Shown: piece after piece, positions 53,725 to 64,000 of the stretch | Layout of the letters: each line of letters opens with the position of its first letter | Numbering within the stretch: position 1 is the stretch's first letter | The notes under the pieces: generated by a model | Databases searched by the model: none | What the model was told of the DNA's origin: nothing | The model's input: the letters and a program-made list of their open reading frames with translations, nothing else | Position numbers and translations under genes: made by a program | Source: Stropharia rugosoannulata | Lineage: Eukaryota; Basidiomycota; Agaricomycetes; Agaricales; Strophariaceae | Direction of reading: 5' to 3' | Assembly (NCBI GenBank): GCA_028532985.1 | Contig: JANCIK010000010.1 | Coordinates: forward strand, 248,001 to 312,000 | Length of the DNA: 64,000 nucleotides

Positions 53725-54737
53725 GCCCACTTGTAACATTCTATGGTTTGTGTGATTAGACCGATCATTTTATGTTTTAGCCAGAACGCATCGCCGCTGT
53801 GCTTTTGACTCGCAGCGCGACATATTAGTAGTTATAAGCCATATTTTCAGATTGTCCATTTTTTAAAGTACTTGCAAGTTGAACTATATAGTGCCTAAGA
53901 TAGACGTTTACTCCATTGCCACTCGGAGGCAATGAAACACGAGAATTCATATAATGCATACTGATGACTTGTGCTGAGCGCTGAGCCGCCGTGAGTGCGC
54001 GTATAAAGACTACTAATTCAAGTTGCCGAGATCTCCGGCCAGCGCTGTTAGCATGTCAACATCTGTAATGATGCCGAGGAACTCACCGAAACATATCTTA
54101 AGCACCACTGGGACAAGTCTACAAAATATAATTAAGCGGCCAAAATTGTATGTAAGTAATTGACCTTCATAGCAAGAAATTATAATGGACTCACTGTACT
54201 TGCAATGCTACAGTTTATAGTGAAGGCTAAAGAGAAGTATCTCGGCCCTAGTGAGTCGGGATCTAAGTTGCATGCCGGGAAAAGATTTAGATCCAAGCAT
54301 GGCAATCCGTGCGAAGTAGAGTCCTTGTCCGGCTTGGGTGTCGAGATATGCCCGGGTCAATTCTTCTCATGACACACTACTCCACCGATATATGATTTCA
54401 CCTCGATGAGCAAGAGCTCTAAAAAAGAAAGCAATAGACTCACACTAGAAATACAAGTCCTAAGCTGTACTATTGGTTGTCATATTTAGAAAGGAAATAT
54501 TAGACGTAGATCGTTTGACAGATCAGTACTCTACGTCTTAGCGTTATGCGTCACTGCCAATTGCAAAAATATTTACAAGATAAGATGAGTGCTTCCATCT
54601 TTTGATTGACAGAATGCGAGAATGAGAAGCAGAAAGTGAGCATCATAATGATCTTCCGCCCATCCCTCCGATCCCCACCAACATATAAATAAAAAGGCGA
54701 CTCAAGCTCCACTCCTGCTTTCCCAAGTTGAAAAAAG
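53725..54737. other. Intergenic, no gene
   Basis: AT-rich spacer. A 70-codon ORF (54160-54372) has no support. The last 100 bp (54680-54737) before the 7TM start contain TATAAATAAAAAGGC, a TATA-like element 46 bp upstream of a pyrimidine-rich leader. Confidence 0.4.
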
Positions 54738-56026
54738 ATGGATAACACACTTCCCACTACATCCGTACAGACAACACTTATAAATGCCAATTCGACCTCG
54801 AGCCTGCTCAATATCCTGCTCCTTGGTTTGTGTTTACGGCAATACACTCCCTTCACCACTGCTGATATTTTACACAGGTATTTATACAACAGTGTACATA
54901 GGGACTGTATATATCTACGGTAAGTGGACGTCCTGCTTAGCCTTTTCTGCTTGTTGCGAACATGGTATTTTTACAGTGACAAGGAAGGCCTCGCGGAACA
55001 TATATGTCCTCCTGTCTATCACTATTCTTTACCTCACGAACATTGCTCAAACGGGGGTGTTCTGGTTTCTTCTTCACGCTCTGCTGGGGTTGGCGGGACA
55101 GTCAAAGGAGCAATTTTTTATATTTGCTCTGGTTTCTACGACATGGGCAGTCCTAGCCAACGACATCTTTTTGCTGGTACTATCGACTGTTGCAGATGGA
55201 TTGCTTGTAAGTGAAACCTCACAAGTTCTTCTATTTTGAGTTTAACTGGGATTTGTTAGATATGGCGGTGCTACAACGTATGGGATTGTTCCTTCCGGGC
55301 CATCCTGTTATCATTAGTGTTTCTAGTAGGGGAAGTGGGTGAGTCAGAATTAATTTTTATAATCTATTGTTATGCAAATAGTTGTTTCCGTGATATATAG
55401 CGTGTTACCTGGCAGTAATAATCTGCGCAGCAGTCACGCATTTGCACCCGCCAGGACCTATCGCAATCAAAATGGACGACCTTCTTGCCGCAGCGTTCTT
55501 TACATCCCTTGGGTCAACCTTATTTACAACAGGGATGATTGTGTTCCGTATCTTGTCCGTCTCACACAATGCGCCAGCAAAGAGCCAGTACCGCACCCGC
55601 TACATCGCAATTCTTGACCTGATCGTACAGTCCGCTGCGCTGTACAGTGCAGCGTTGATTGTTAGCGCGCTTGTCTCCGCCATTCCACTTCGTGGAGCCG
55701 ACGAGGACCATATGCAAGCTCTCGCAATTGCCCAAGATTTCATAGGCGCCATATTCCCTGTCATTGCCGTACGCTCTTTGCTTTCACTATGTTTACTTTC
55801 TTTCTGACAAAGACAACAAATACAGGGGTTTGCGCCGACTCTCATGGTAGCACGTGTCTCGCTGGCCGCGTCTGTGGGTCCTAAACAGCAATCGACGGCC
55901 GGTATTTCCGATCTTGAATTTGGAGGAGGTCAAGCTTCGACAAACAACTCCGAGCAAGATCATGCCGGAATCACAGAAAAACACAACAACGGTGGGGGTG
56001 ATGATGATACATCGTCAAGGGACTAA
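54738..56026 (+). CDS. Basidiomycete 7TM protein, 330 residues
   Basis: Six exons (54738-54825, 54878-54919, 54977-55206, 55260-55338, 55416-55768, 55826-56026) total 993 nt with every phase consistent. Seven hydrophobic helices are visible, including IYTTVYIGTVYIY, VLLSITILYLTNIAQ, GLLIWRCYNVW, AILLSLVFLVGEV, FFTSLGSTLFTTGMIVFRIL, YRTRYIAILDLIVQSAALYS and PVIAGFAPTLMVARVS. The last helix ending in PTLMVAR and the cytosolic, Asn/Asp-rich tail are typical of this large mushroom family. The role is unknown; topology is GPCR-like. A TATA-like element lies about 50 bp upstream. The N-terminal 30 residues are Thr/Asn/Ser-rich, probably extracellular. Confidence 0.85.
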
Positions 56027-57290
56027 CACGATGAGCACGAGTGGAAAGTATATAGAATTAGTAGGTCAATAGAACAAGTGTACAGGAGTTATTCGGAAAA
56101 AGAAGAGTCGTCGCATAGTACACGTTTCAATCTACGTATGCTGATCTTGTGCTGATCCCTTTCGCGCGAAAGCAGGCAGAAGACCTGCAGTCCAGCTGTC
56201 ATTGTAAGGTATGTCCTACGGTGTATTTGTCTACGCCTAGTTTTAGTACCGCGACGGAAAAGATGGAACAGTTTCAATTTATAAGTTATAGTGAGAAAAA
56301 GAGAACCTGCTTAGAAGGATTTCGGAAATAAAGGACCGGGCTGGCTCACGTTGCTTTAATTGCCTCCCTTGTTTGCCATGAGGGAGAAAAAGGCTATGAT
56401 GTTATTTCAAAGATATTGTGTTGGAATTGGAACAATCTGACGTATGCTTCAACTCTAGGGCTGTACTCTAGTGCGTAAGAGTGTATGATTGAAAGGTGCG
56501 TAGACTATCTTTTGACCGAAGTAAGTCCTATTTAGGTAGGCATACATAGGTACACTAGGCGTCACAAGAGTATTCCATATTAGATCACTGAGAAAGACGT
56601 GGACTTCGGGTAATGCAATATGGCCACGAGACATAAGCTCAGTTATATCTTTTGTTTGTCCCTTCGGTCGGTGAGTCCGCCGAGCTCCCCCTATGGTTCC
56701 GGGTGGCACGATGTCAGCCGTGCGCCCAAGGTGTATGCGTGCTTAGTCTCGTACCCATCCGTACTGTAGACCCCAATATGGAATTTGTACCCAAATTGAG
56801 GTCAATAAAAAATTACGGATAGCCGCTTTCACAACGATAGATCTACTTGCCCTCAAAATTCACCGAGGCGGACCTGCGGGCGAACTTCAACCTACCCCAC
56901 ATCCGGCGCATTGCCTAATGCCGAGATGGGATACCTATCCATAAACGCGATTAATGTAACCCATAGACTATGAGAACCAGCACCGTTGCACCTTACAGAG
57001 GATATTAACCCTATTCCCGTGCTATAAGGCCGCGTCATTCAATAGACAAAAGTTGGATTTACCACCATCGGCATAACCTGCTACCACGAACCGGCACGCA
57101 ATCCACTCATGAACTCAGCTTAGCGATTATGTGTCTAATAGAGGATTTTCGGCCTAACGTTATGACAACGGCTGTAATATAAACTCAACGTTCAAACTCA
57201 GTTAGTTTCGATAGAAATAGCTAACCAGGTGGACCAGCGAACAAGCAACACCTGCTAAGTGTCTACTAGGGGTGCGTACGGCGCGTAGAC
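56027..57290. other. Intergenic, no gene
   Basis: Only short ORFs on both strands, no domain. It may contain decayed repeats but none repeats elsewhere in the window by eye. Confidence 0.4.
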
Positions 57291-57960
57291 ATAGCCTCCT
57301 ATTCATGTCGGAAACTTCAAACTAGCCTGATCAGGCAAGTCCCTTGATCAGGCCAGTCCTCCGGCTGATCAGACTAGTGCCAGGCCATGATTAGCTGAGA
57401 TTTCGCATAATCATGCCAGGTCGATCTAATCATTAAGCGAGGGATATAAATAGGCGTAATTGAAGTCGGACATTCCCACACATTGACCTTCACCTCACCT
57501 CATTCATGTTGTAGCTCACCAGGTAAGGACCGGTATTACAAGATACTTTACATACCAGCTAGTGTACATTAGATATATATCCCTATGTAGTTTAATAGAG
57601 GACCCCTCCATATCTAGTCCTTCAAACTTACAAATGATTCTGTGACTATGATGTGAAGTCCATTGGCAGTCCGTGTGAAAGTAACTTTGATGCAGCTGAA
57701 TAGCACTCATCCCAACCTCATTCATGTTGTAGCTCACTTGTTAGGGACCAGTATTATGAGAGAAGTGCTATAGTTTATTCTAAGTAGTATATGTACATTA
57801 TTCTCAAGTTGAATAGAGAACCCTGCTTTCCTACTATTTAAATCAATAACTTCACGCGTACTGACTTGATAAGTCTCATGTCATGTTGTATTATCTGATG
57901 TCTATCTTTACTCCGCTTTCATATCACTGGCTTCAGTGAATAGTATGCTTTCTTTCTTTC
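57290..57960. repeat. TGATCAG cluster and 217-bp tandem duplication
   Basis: About 57325-57385 has TGATCAG three times, each near CCAGT/CAAGTC text. Then CCTCATTCATGTTGTAGCTCAC followed by a GGACCGGTATTA-like run occurs at about 57499 and again at about 57716, the ends of a diverged 217-bp tandem repeat. The position just upstream of the gene at 57982 suggests promoter or terminal sequence of a mobile unit. No gene. Confidence 0.6.
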
Positions 57961-57981
57961 CCCCCACATCATACTAGTACC

Positions 57982-60588
57982 ATGCCTGAATACCGGGAGT
58001 GCTTAGCTCATTATTTATACTTGAAATCAGCCTTCAACTACATGAAAGATAAAGGCTATGATCTTTCGGTTCAACAATTGTGGGCAGATGAAACAAAGCC
58101 TAAAACTAGTACTGGGAAACAGCGTAGCAAAAACAGCTTAGTCACTCCTTTAGAAAATACCTCTACTGCTAAACGAGGCAGCCAGTATAATATGGCTAGT
58201 CTTTTTCCTCCAGCTCTACTTCTTACAAAAAGCAACCCAAATCCACCGGAGGTTAACACACTTGTATGGAGAGGTTTATGGTCAACTCCAAGATCTGTTA
58301 TCTTGGATTTTACTTCTCAAGTATTTCAAGTAAGCTTATTAAATCTTTATATGCTAGTAAAAATAACCACCATTTTACAGTTGGCCTACCTAACTCATAC
58401 ATCCGTCCAATGGTACAATAAAGACACCTGGAATAATGTTGTCAAGATAACTCCAAATGCAAGGCGAGGGTACAGAATTGCTATAGCATTTGAGTTTCCA
58501 AATAGTGTCATAGCCTTTCTTTCTCTTGATAACTTGTTTCAAGTTTGTAGTATCTTTATTATGTTTATCATGAGTATTTACTTACAGTATCTGTCTTAGC
58601 CGCAATGGGCAACGCTAAAGTCAGGGCTCAAATTACCGCCAGCAGATGTATACAATTTCAAGGACTTTCTTCAAGTTGTTGCCAATTGGATTGAATCCAG
58701 GCTTGACTTGGCCGATTCTAGAAGATTATCCTATGCATGTACTGTTATCAGAGGAGCAAATGAGGTATTTGGAGGAGTTGGAGTTTACACAATCAATGAA
58801 ATATTCTTTGATGCAGGTATGTATTGTAATAATGTTTAACAGTCTCTTATAATCTAACCAGTGACTAGGACTGTCTCCATATCTTACTGAGTCGGAAATA
58901 TTCAATTGTCCTTCTCGAGTGGCCCGGTTATGTGAGGCCTTCTGGGAATTTGCATACAAGTCGCACACTAAATTACCGTATGCAACTTATCCTTAAAATC
59001 ATGTATGTAAATAACTAATTACATATAGAAACCTTTTGTCCAAGACATCGCAGGGGGGCATTATTGCTCCTACAAATAGGCAAAGAAAGGAATACAATAG
59101 CTGGCTACATGTATATGCAAGAGAGTACTCTGCATTATCTCATCGCATGTATGCGCTAGCAGACACCTATAATGTATGTTGGCCTCTATTGTTCATAATG
59201 TACATACACTAATATTGAGTCCAGAGTGTCTTAAATAATTTGGAGAACAATGGTCAGCCGTGGTATCGGAATGACAAAGGAAATGGCTTGTTTGACATTT
59301 TCGATCCTGATTTAATTGAAAATGCACTGAATACTTCTCTGAAAGAGTTGAATCTTGGACACTTAATCTTTGGAGAAGAGCAGTGGAAGGGCTTCGGTCA
59401 ATCTATGCCGACTAGAGATGATCCAATAACAGCATTGTATCGTAGGATGGGTATGTTCTTAAATTTACATTTGGTGTTATCTTAACATAATGCTCATGTT
59501 AAACTAGGCTGGATAGGTGTCTCAACGCACCTCAGCCAGTATGTGGATCTTTTTCAACAACAGAATCCAAAAACCCGAAAGAAATGGACAACAAAAACTT
59601 CCCGGATTAGCTCAAAACAAATCTGGTCAATATCTCCTCCTTTTTCTGCGAACTCATTTGCATATAAAGGTGCCGCACAGCCTAAAGGTCTTGAGCCCGT
59701 AGCAGAAGCTCAAAGATCATCAATGTTTTTCTTAAACATGATTAAAGCCAAGAATGGTGTTGCAGTAGGGCCATTGGAATATTGCGGCCATGGTTTAGTT
59801 GTGAAGACAACACACAGTAAAAAACGGTACACTCCTATTTCTTTTTCAATCCATATTTTGATTCCATATTTTTTAGTGTTTCTGCTATACGTGCTACTCG
59901 AGACGAAATACTTGCACAGCCCATGTCTTCCACAAAGCCTATACAGTATGGATATTTGTCACCGAAGAAGAAATCTGTGCTGGAGGAGAATAGGCCAGTA
60001 TCCGATGATCAGCCTACCACAGAAGAAGAAAGCGACCATAGTGCAGCTGTCAATGATGCAGAAACCAAGGACAATAGGACAGAAGAAACAGAGGACAAGC
60101 TAGAGTCCGAACAAAAACCAGAGTTATATTGGCAATATGGCCCAGAATACCCTCATGAGGAAACACCTCAATTTCCCCACCTATTGTCATCTTCTTCAGT
60201 AATTCAGTCTGAAGATCAGTACTCCTCAGAAGCTATTGATGCGTCCAGCAGTCAAGATGAAAATCAGTATTCCTCTGCAATTTCTGAGATTTCTGACAAC
60301 CAAGACGACGACTTGCAGTCATTACTTAACCCTATTGAAAGGCTTTCATACTCATCAAGGAACGTCTCACCATCTTCTGCATTGACTTCAAACCTTTATG
60401 AATCTGAACCAAGCAGTCCTACTGCCGGACCGTCTCAACCGCCTCGCAAGAGAAAAACAAGTCATATATCTGCTGATAAAGCAATGGTTCAGGAAGCAAC
60501 AGAAGTCTTACTGGGTAAAAGGCAGCGCAAAGAACAAGGAGCATATGCAAGGCCAAAAGATTGTACAAGAAGAAAATGTAGGAGGTAG
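57982..60588 (+). CDS. Unknown protein, 745 residues, eight exons
   Basis: Exons 57982-58329, 58381-58542, 58600-58816, 58869-58977, 59029-59173, 59225-59450, 59508-59826 and 59877-60588 sum to 2238 nt with all phases matching. The family was not recognised. The N-terminal part is Lys/Ser-rich (TSTGKQRSKNS). The middle is globular with a Trp-rich start (LVWRGLWSTPRSV, PWYRNDKGNGLFDIF). After residue about 510 it is acidic and Ser-rich, then ends in a basic, NLS-like tail (PPRKRKTSHISADKA, GKRQRKEQ). The start ATG follows CATACTAGTACC. All exons are intact, suggesting selection or recent arrival. It is head-to-tail with the Plavaka gene, 0.8 kb away, so it may be the second gene of that element. 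Confidence 0.7.
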
Positions 60589-61400
60589 TAGAAGAAATCT
60601 AAGAAATTGTAATATATGAGATCTTTGCCTTATCTGATTGTGTCACAACTTGCTCTACTCCAGTATCCGGATCAATTATTGTATCACGAAGTCAAAGAAG
60701 GTTACAAGTATAGTATCAACAGTAAACAAGTACGTTGCCATATAGCATCTGTAGCGATACGCAGAGACCTGCTTGGAAGAACCTATCTGTCAAGCCACTT
60801 ACTAGTGGCATCATCAACAATAGTCCATATTGGAAATCCTATTCCGTAAAGCTTGTCATGCCCATCACCGGCCCAGCGCTCATGAATTCCAATAGGCATC
60901 ACATCTTGTTTCTACCATTCCAGATATGCAAATGTTCGTGTTAGTAAGGCTGTAGAAACAGACCAAGGTAGATCCATCAGATAGTCTTGCAACAGCAGCC
61001 ACTAGTCTTAAAGCTATTTGGTAAAGAAACTTTATAATAGTTTCTACATACCGTTTGGTATCAGGAGGAGGCTGTGATTTATGTTTGTATTGATACTAGA
61101 CCCAATGATAATCTAAAGGAGGCTTCATTAAAAGGCCAATGTCATAGCGACACATTGCTTACTAGACCGTGGGACACTGACTTACGGTGGGAAACTGACT
61201 TATTGTGGGAAACTGACTTGCACAAAACAGTACAATGTGGGCTATGGACATAGGGGATAAGCTAAGAATATAATGAGAGGCACTATAGTAGTAATGTAAT
61301 AGAGTACAACTACCATATCAGTGCTACTGTGATTGATAGGCAAGGCCCAAAAACATATATAATATCCTTAAACCTGATATACCAGCTGCATCAGCTTGCC
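60589..61400. other. Spacer between the unknown gene and Plavaka
   Basis: No gene. TGGGAAACTGACTTA repeats (about 61177-61222: GTGGGACACTGACTTACGG, GTGGGAAACTGACTTATTG, GTGGGAAACTGACTTGC) form three short direct repeats about 20 bp apart, possibly subterminal binding sites of an element. Confidence 0.5.
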
Positions 61401-64000
61401 ATGACATCTCGACTTAAAGCAGCCTTTGCTAATTGTCAGTACTGTGGTGAATCTTTCAATGCCCGTGGAGTTGCATCACACGAGCGCCGATACTGTCAAC
61501 AACGTCCACAGCCAGTGCATAATGATGCCAGAGACCACTCAAACTTTGAAGAGCTTCAAGCTGGTGCGCATATTTGGGTTTCACACACTTGATTATCTCT
61601 ATCTAAATAGATGCCCTTGAAGGCCGAGCATCAATGTTATCCCAGGCTGTGGAGCGTCAAGCTCAGCTACTCAATACCAATCATCTTGAGAACACAATTG
61701 GTCAAGGACAGTCTCTACTTCTTGGCACACAACTACTTCAGAACCAGTATGATGGTCTGGACATTTCTGGTGTGTAACTACTATTTAACTTCTATATCTA
61801 CATGTCAATTGTACATATTGGTTTATAAACCTACAGGACAACAAACAGCACAAATCTCTGAAATAATGGATGAGGATGTACAGAGTAACATTGACGATGC
61901 CCATGACGATTCAGATCCTGCTAATGGCAATTCTAATACTGATTCTGATGATGAATCCGTGGACTCAGAGGCTCTTCCTACTGCCAACTATAGATCATTG
62001 GAGCAGCAAAGCATTAGTGCGACTCTAGGCTATGCGGGTGAACGTTCTCTGACAACAATGGCATCCCTGAACGATATCCGGATTGAATACCACCCCTCTT
62101 CAAATGAAGGACCAGTAACATATTCATTTAATGATTACTGCAACACAAGTGACATTGACCCTACGGATGAATACCTACGCTCAGTAGCTCTTGAATCAGC
62201 TTACATTCCAGGTAATAAAGACTTGCAGTCTAATGCAGAGACTTACAAGAACCGTCCATGGCACCCATTCTCAACCCGACTTGATTTTGATCTTGCTGAA
62301 CTCATCCTCGACTGCCATATGAATGGACAGCAAACAGGTGTTATTTTGTCAATAGTCAACAGCATTAAACAAACAATTATCGAGGCACATGCAGAGTCTG
62401 TTACTATCCGAAACCAAGCACACCTCGACACACTTTGGGATCATGCACGTAGAACACGCACAGTTGGGGTGAGCTAATCATGTCTATTTATTATAATTCT
62501 ATTTAATCAACAATACCCTAACACATATTCTTTATCCACTAGTTTGTGAAACAATCCTTTCCAGTAATTTACAAGGGAGAAGAACTTGTATATGATGTGT
62601 GGTACAGGCCATTATGGGACTGGTGTATCGAGCTGCTTACTGACAAAGCTCTCATACACGAGTTTCACTGGACTGCAGAAAGGCTTTACAAGTTTAATGG
62701 CCAAGAGTTTGAGCGTTTTCTTGATGAACCTTGGACTGCAGATTTATGGTGGTCCCTGCAGGTAAAATCTCTCTTCTAATATGTATGATCTAAGACAAGC
62801 TAACACAAGCTAAATTTTTATTAGAGTGGTATGCCTCCAACTGCATCACCTTTCTTTATAATCATGTATGCAGACAAGACTAGGCTATCATCATTTGGCA
62901 CAGAGAAGGGTTATCCAGTTCTTGCACGGTGTGCAAACCTACCCATATCCATTCGGAATAGTACAACATCTGGTGGTGGTCGTTTGGTTGGCTGGTTACC
63001 CATTGTATGTTTGACGACACTTCTCAGTTATTATTAATCACTCATTATTTAAATCTCCATTTAGCCTGAGGAAACAGCACGAGACAGTGCTAAAAAGGAT
63101 TTTGTAAATTTGAAACGTGTTATCTGGCACAAGGCATTCCATGAAATAATCAAATCTATCGAAGCATATGCATCCTTTGGGGCATCTGTCAAATGTGGCG
63201 ACAATGTCGAGCGTCAAATCTTCCCACGTTTGTTAATGTTATCAGCCGACTATGAAGAGCAGTATGTATCACATATTACTAAATGAATGTTTGTAGTAAC
63301 AGACATAATTCTAATTCTACTTCTTTTGTTCTCTTAAAGATCCATGATTACTCTAATCCGTGGAGGCAAGAGCCATTTCCCGTGCCCAAGATGCCTTGTT
63401 CCAAAAGACGAAATCATAAACTTGTCTAAGCGGTGGATACCACGAACCTCGAGCTCAATGGAAAAGATCTGGAACGAGGCTCAAGACCTGAGCAAAACAG
63501 AAGCTGAGAAATTATTAAAGGCCCATGGCCTTCGGGATGTTAAGGTTAGCCACGCTATTCTACATGTCAAATTCATTAATCAGACTAATAATGTTCCTGT
63601 GAACTTTAATTATTAATTGCATTGTGGCAGAATGTATTTTGGAGCTTGAAGGATGCTGATGTATATCAACTATCCTGTTGGGATCGCCTGCATGCATACC
63701 ACGGAGGATTGTTTGAGGACCATCTTCTTGAAGAAGTCAAGCGTATTTTGAAAGAGGCATCAGGGCGTGTGCTTGCAGAGAAAATTGATAAAGCGTGAGC
63801 TGTCCTAATTAATTTTAAAATCAGAGAATGCTCATAATATAATTAATTCTACATTAAAGCTTAGGCAAAATTCCGCCATGGAGTGATTTGAATCATTTTA
63901 AATCACTTGCTGCAACTGGAGAGTTTGCCAATGGAACAAAGTTTGAGGACCTTTCCAAGGTATGTAAATTATGTCTTGTATTAGCTTGCAAGACTTTCGT
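61401..64000 (+). CDS. Plavaka-type (CACTA-like) transposase, cut by window end
   Basis: Exons 61401-61563, 61611-61769, 61837-62468, 62543-62761, 62825-63004, 63065-63261, 63340-63544, 63631-63794, 63860-63959, all in phase; the next intron starts at 63960. The N-terminus is a C2H2-like zinc finger (CQYCGESFNARGVASHERRYC). An acidic linker follows. The core has diagnostic Plavaka text: NRPWHPFSTRLDFDLAELIL, LWDWCIELLTDKALIHEF, FLDEPWTADLWWSLQ, IIMYADKTRLSSFGTEKGYP, LPISIRN, GRLVGWLPI, LLMLSADYEEQ, FPCPRCLVP, NVFWSL and WDRLHAYHGGLFEDHLL. YADKT, SADYEEQ and WDRLHAYHGG hold conserved acidic positions of this DDE-type transposase. No stop or frameshift is visible, so it may be active. About half the protein (some 670 codons) is in the window. 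Confidence 0.93.

Overview
This is nuclear DNA of a filamentous basidiomycete, almost certainly a mushroom-forming Agaricomycete. Genes carry many short (about 50-80 bp) GT-AG introns. The gene set is typical of that group: KDZ and Plavaka DNA transposases, a TET/JBP-like dioxygenase fragment, a DUF6532-like protein, an HMG-box-like transposon-associated protein, F-box and BTB proteins, and multi-pass membrane proteins of the expanded basidiomycete type. No prokaryotic operons, viral genes, rRNA or convincing tRNA genes were seen. The window is a repeat-dense accessory region with a few host-like genes embedded in it.

Layout. 1-7.3 kb: decayed host gene pieces (an SMC2-like coiled coil, then a Ser/Pro-rich protein) interrupted by a head-to-head pair of LTRs (3.39-5.04 kb) and bracketed by two copies of a 43-45 nt perfect hairpin. 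7.3-9.8 kb: multi-exon Gly/Arg-rich gene of unknown function. 9.9-13.7 kb: KDZ transposase on the minus strand, well preserved except for three frameshifts in its last exon. 14.4-15.9 kb: third LTR copy plus remnants. 17.0-20.8 kb: a small unknown gene and an intact 882-residue HMG-box-like protein. 21.4-23.7 kb: TET/JBP-like dioxygenase core and a DUF6532-like gene. 24.6-29.3 kb: repeat complex made of an 85-bp minisatellite with an internal inversion, two hammerhead ribozyme motifs 1.17 kb apart, telomere-like repeats, and an octamer minisatellite. 30.2-37.5 kb: very GC-rich, 2339-residue RhoGEF (DH domain) gene. 39.8-45.4 kb: nuclease-like pseudogene, F-box gene, broken 7TM gene. 45.8-50.6 kb: BTB gene and an inverted, broken copy of the RhoGEF 3' half, bracketed by direct repeats. 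50.9-52.4 kb: two tandem MITEs that end 14 bp before the ATG of a membrane acyltransferase-like gene. 54.7-56.0 kb: intact 7TM gene. 58.0-64.0 kb: intact unknown 745-residue gene and a Plavaka transposase running off the window edge.

The most interesting item is the hammerhead pair (27054-27128 and 28229-28289). Both have the full conserved core, both are type I, and both are followed by the same module: CAGCTAA, a triloop hairpin closed by CC/GG, then CCCTAAACCC. Self-cleavage at both would release an RNA of about 1165 nt. This looks like a non-autonomous, ribozyme-bearing (retrozyme-like) element in a mushroom genome. Second is an LTR family whose copies differ mainly by gain, loss or replacement of a short dispersed GC-rich motif. 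Exon models were assembled by hand from splice signals and reading-frame continuity. Family names rest on recognised motifs, not on database searches.
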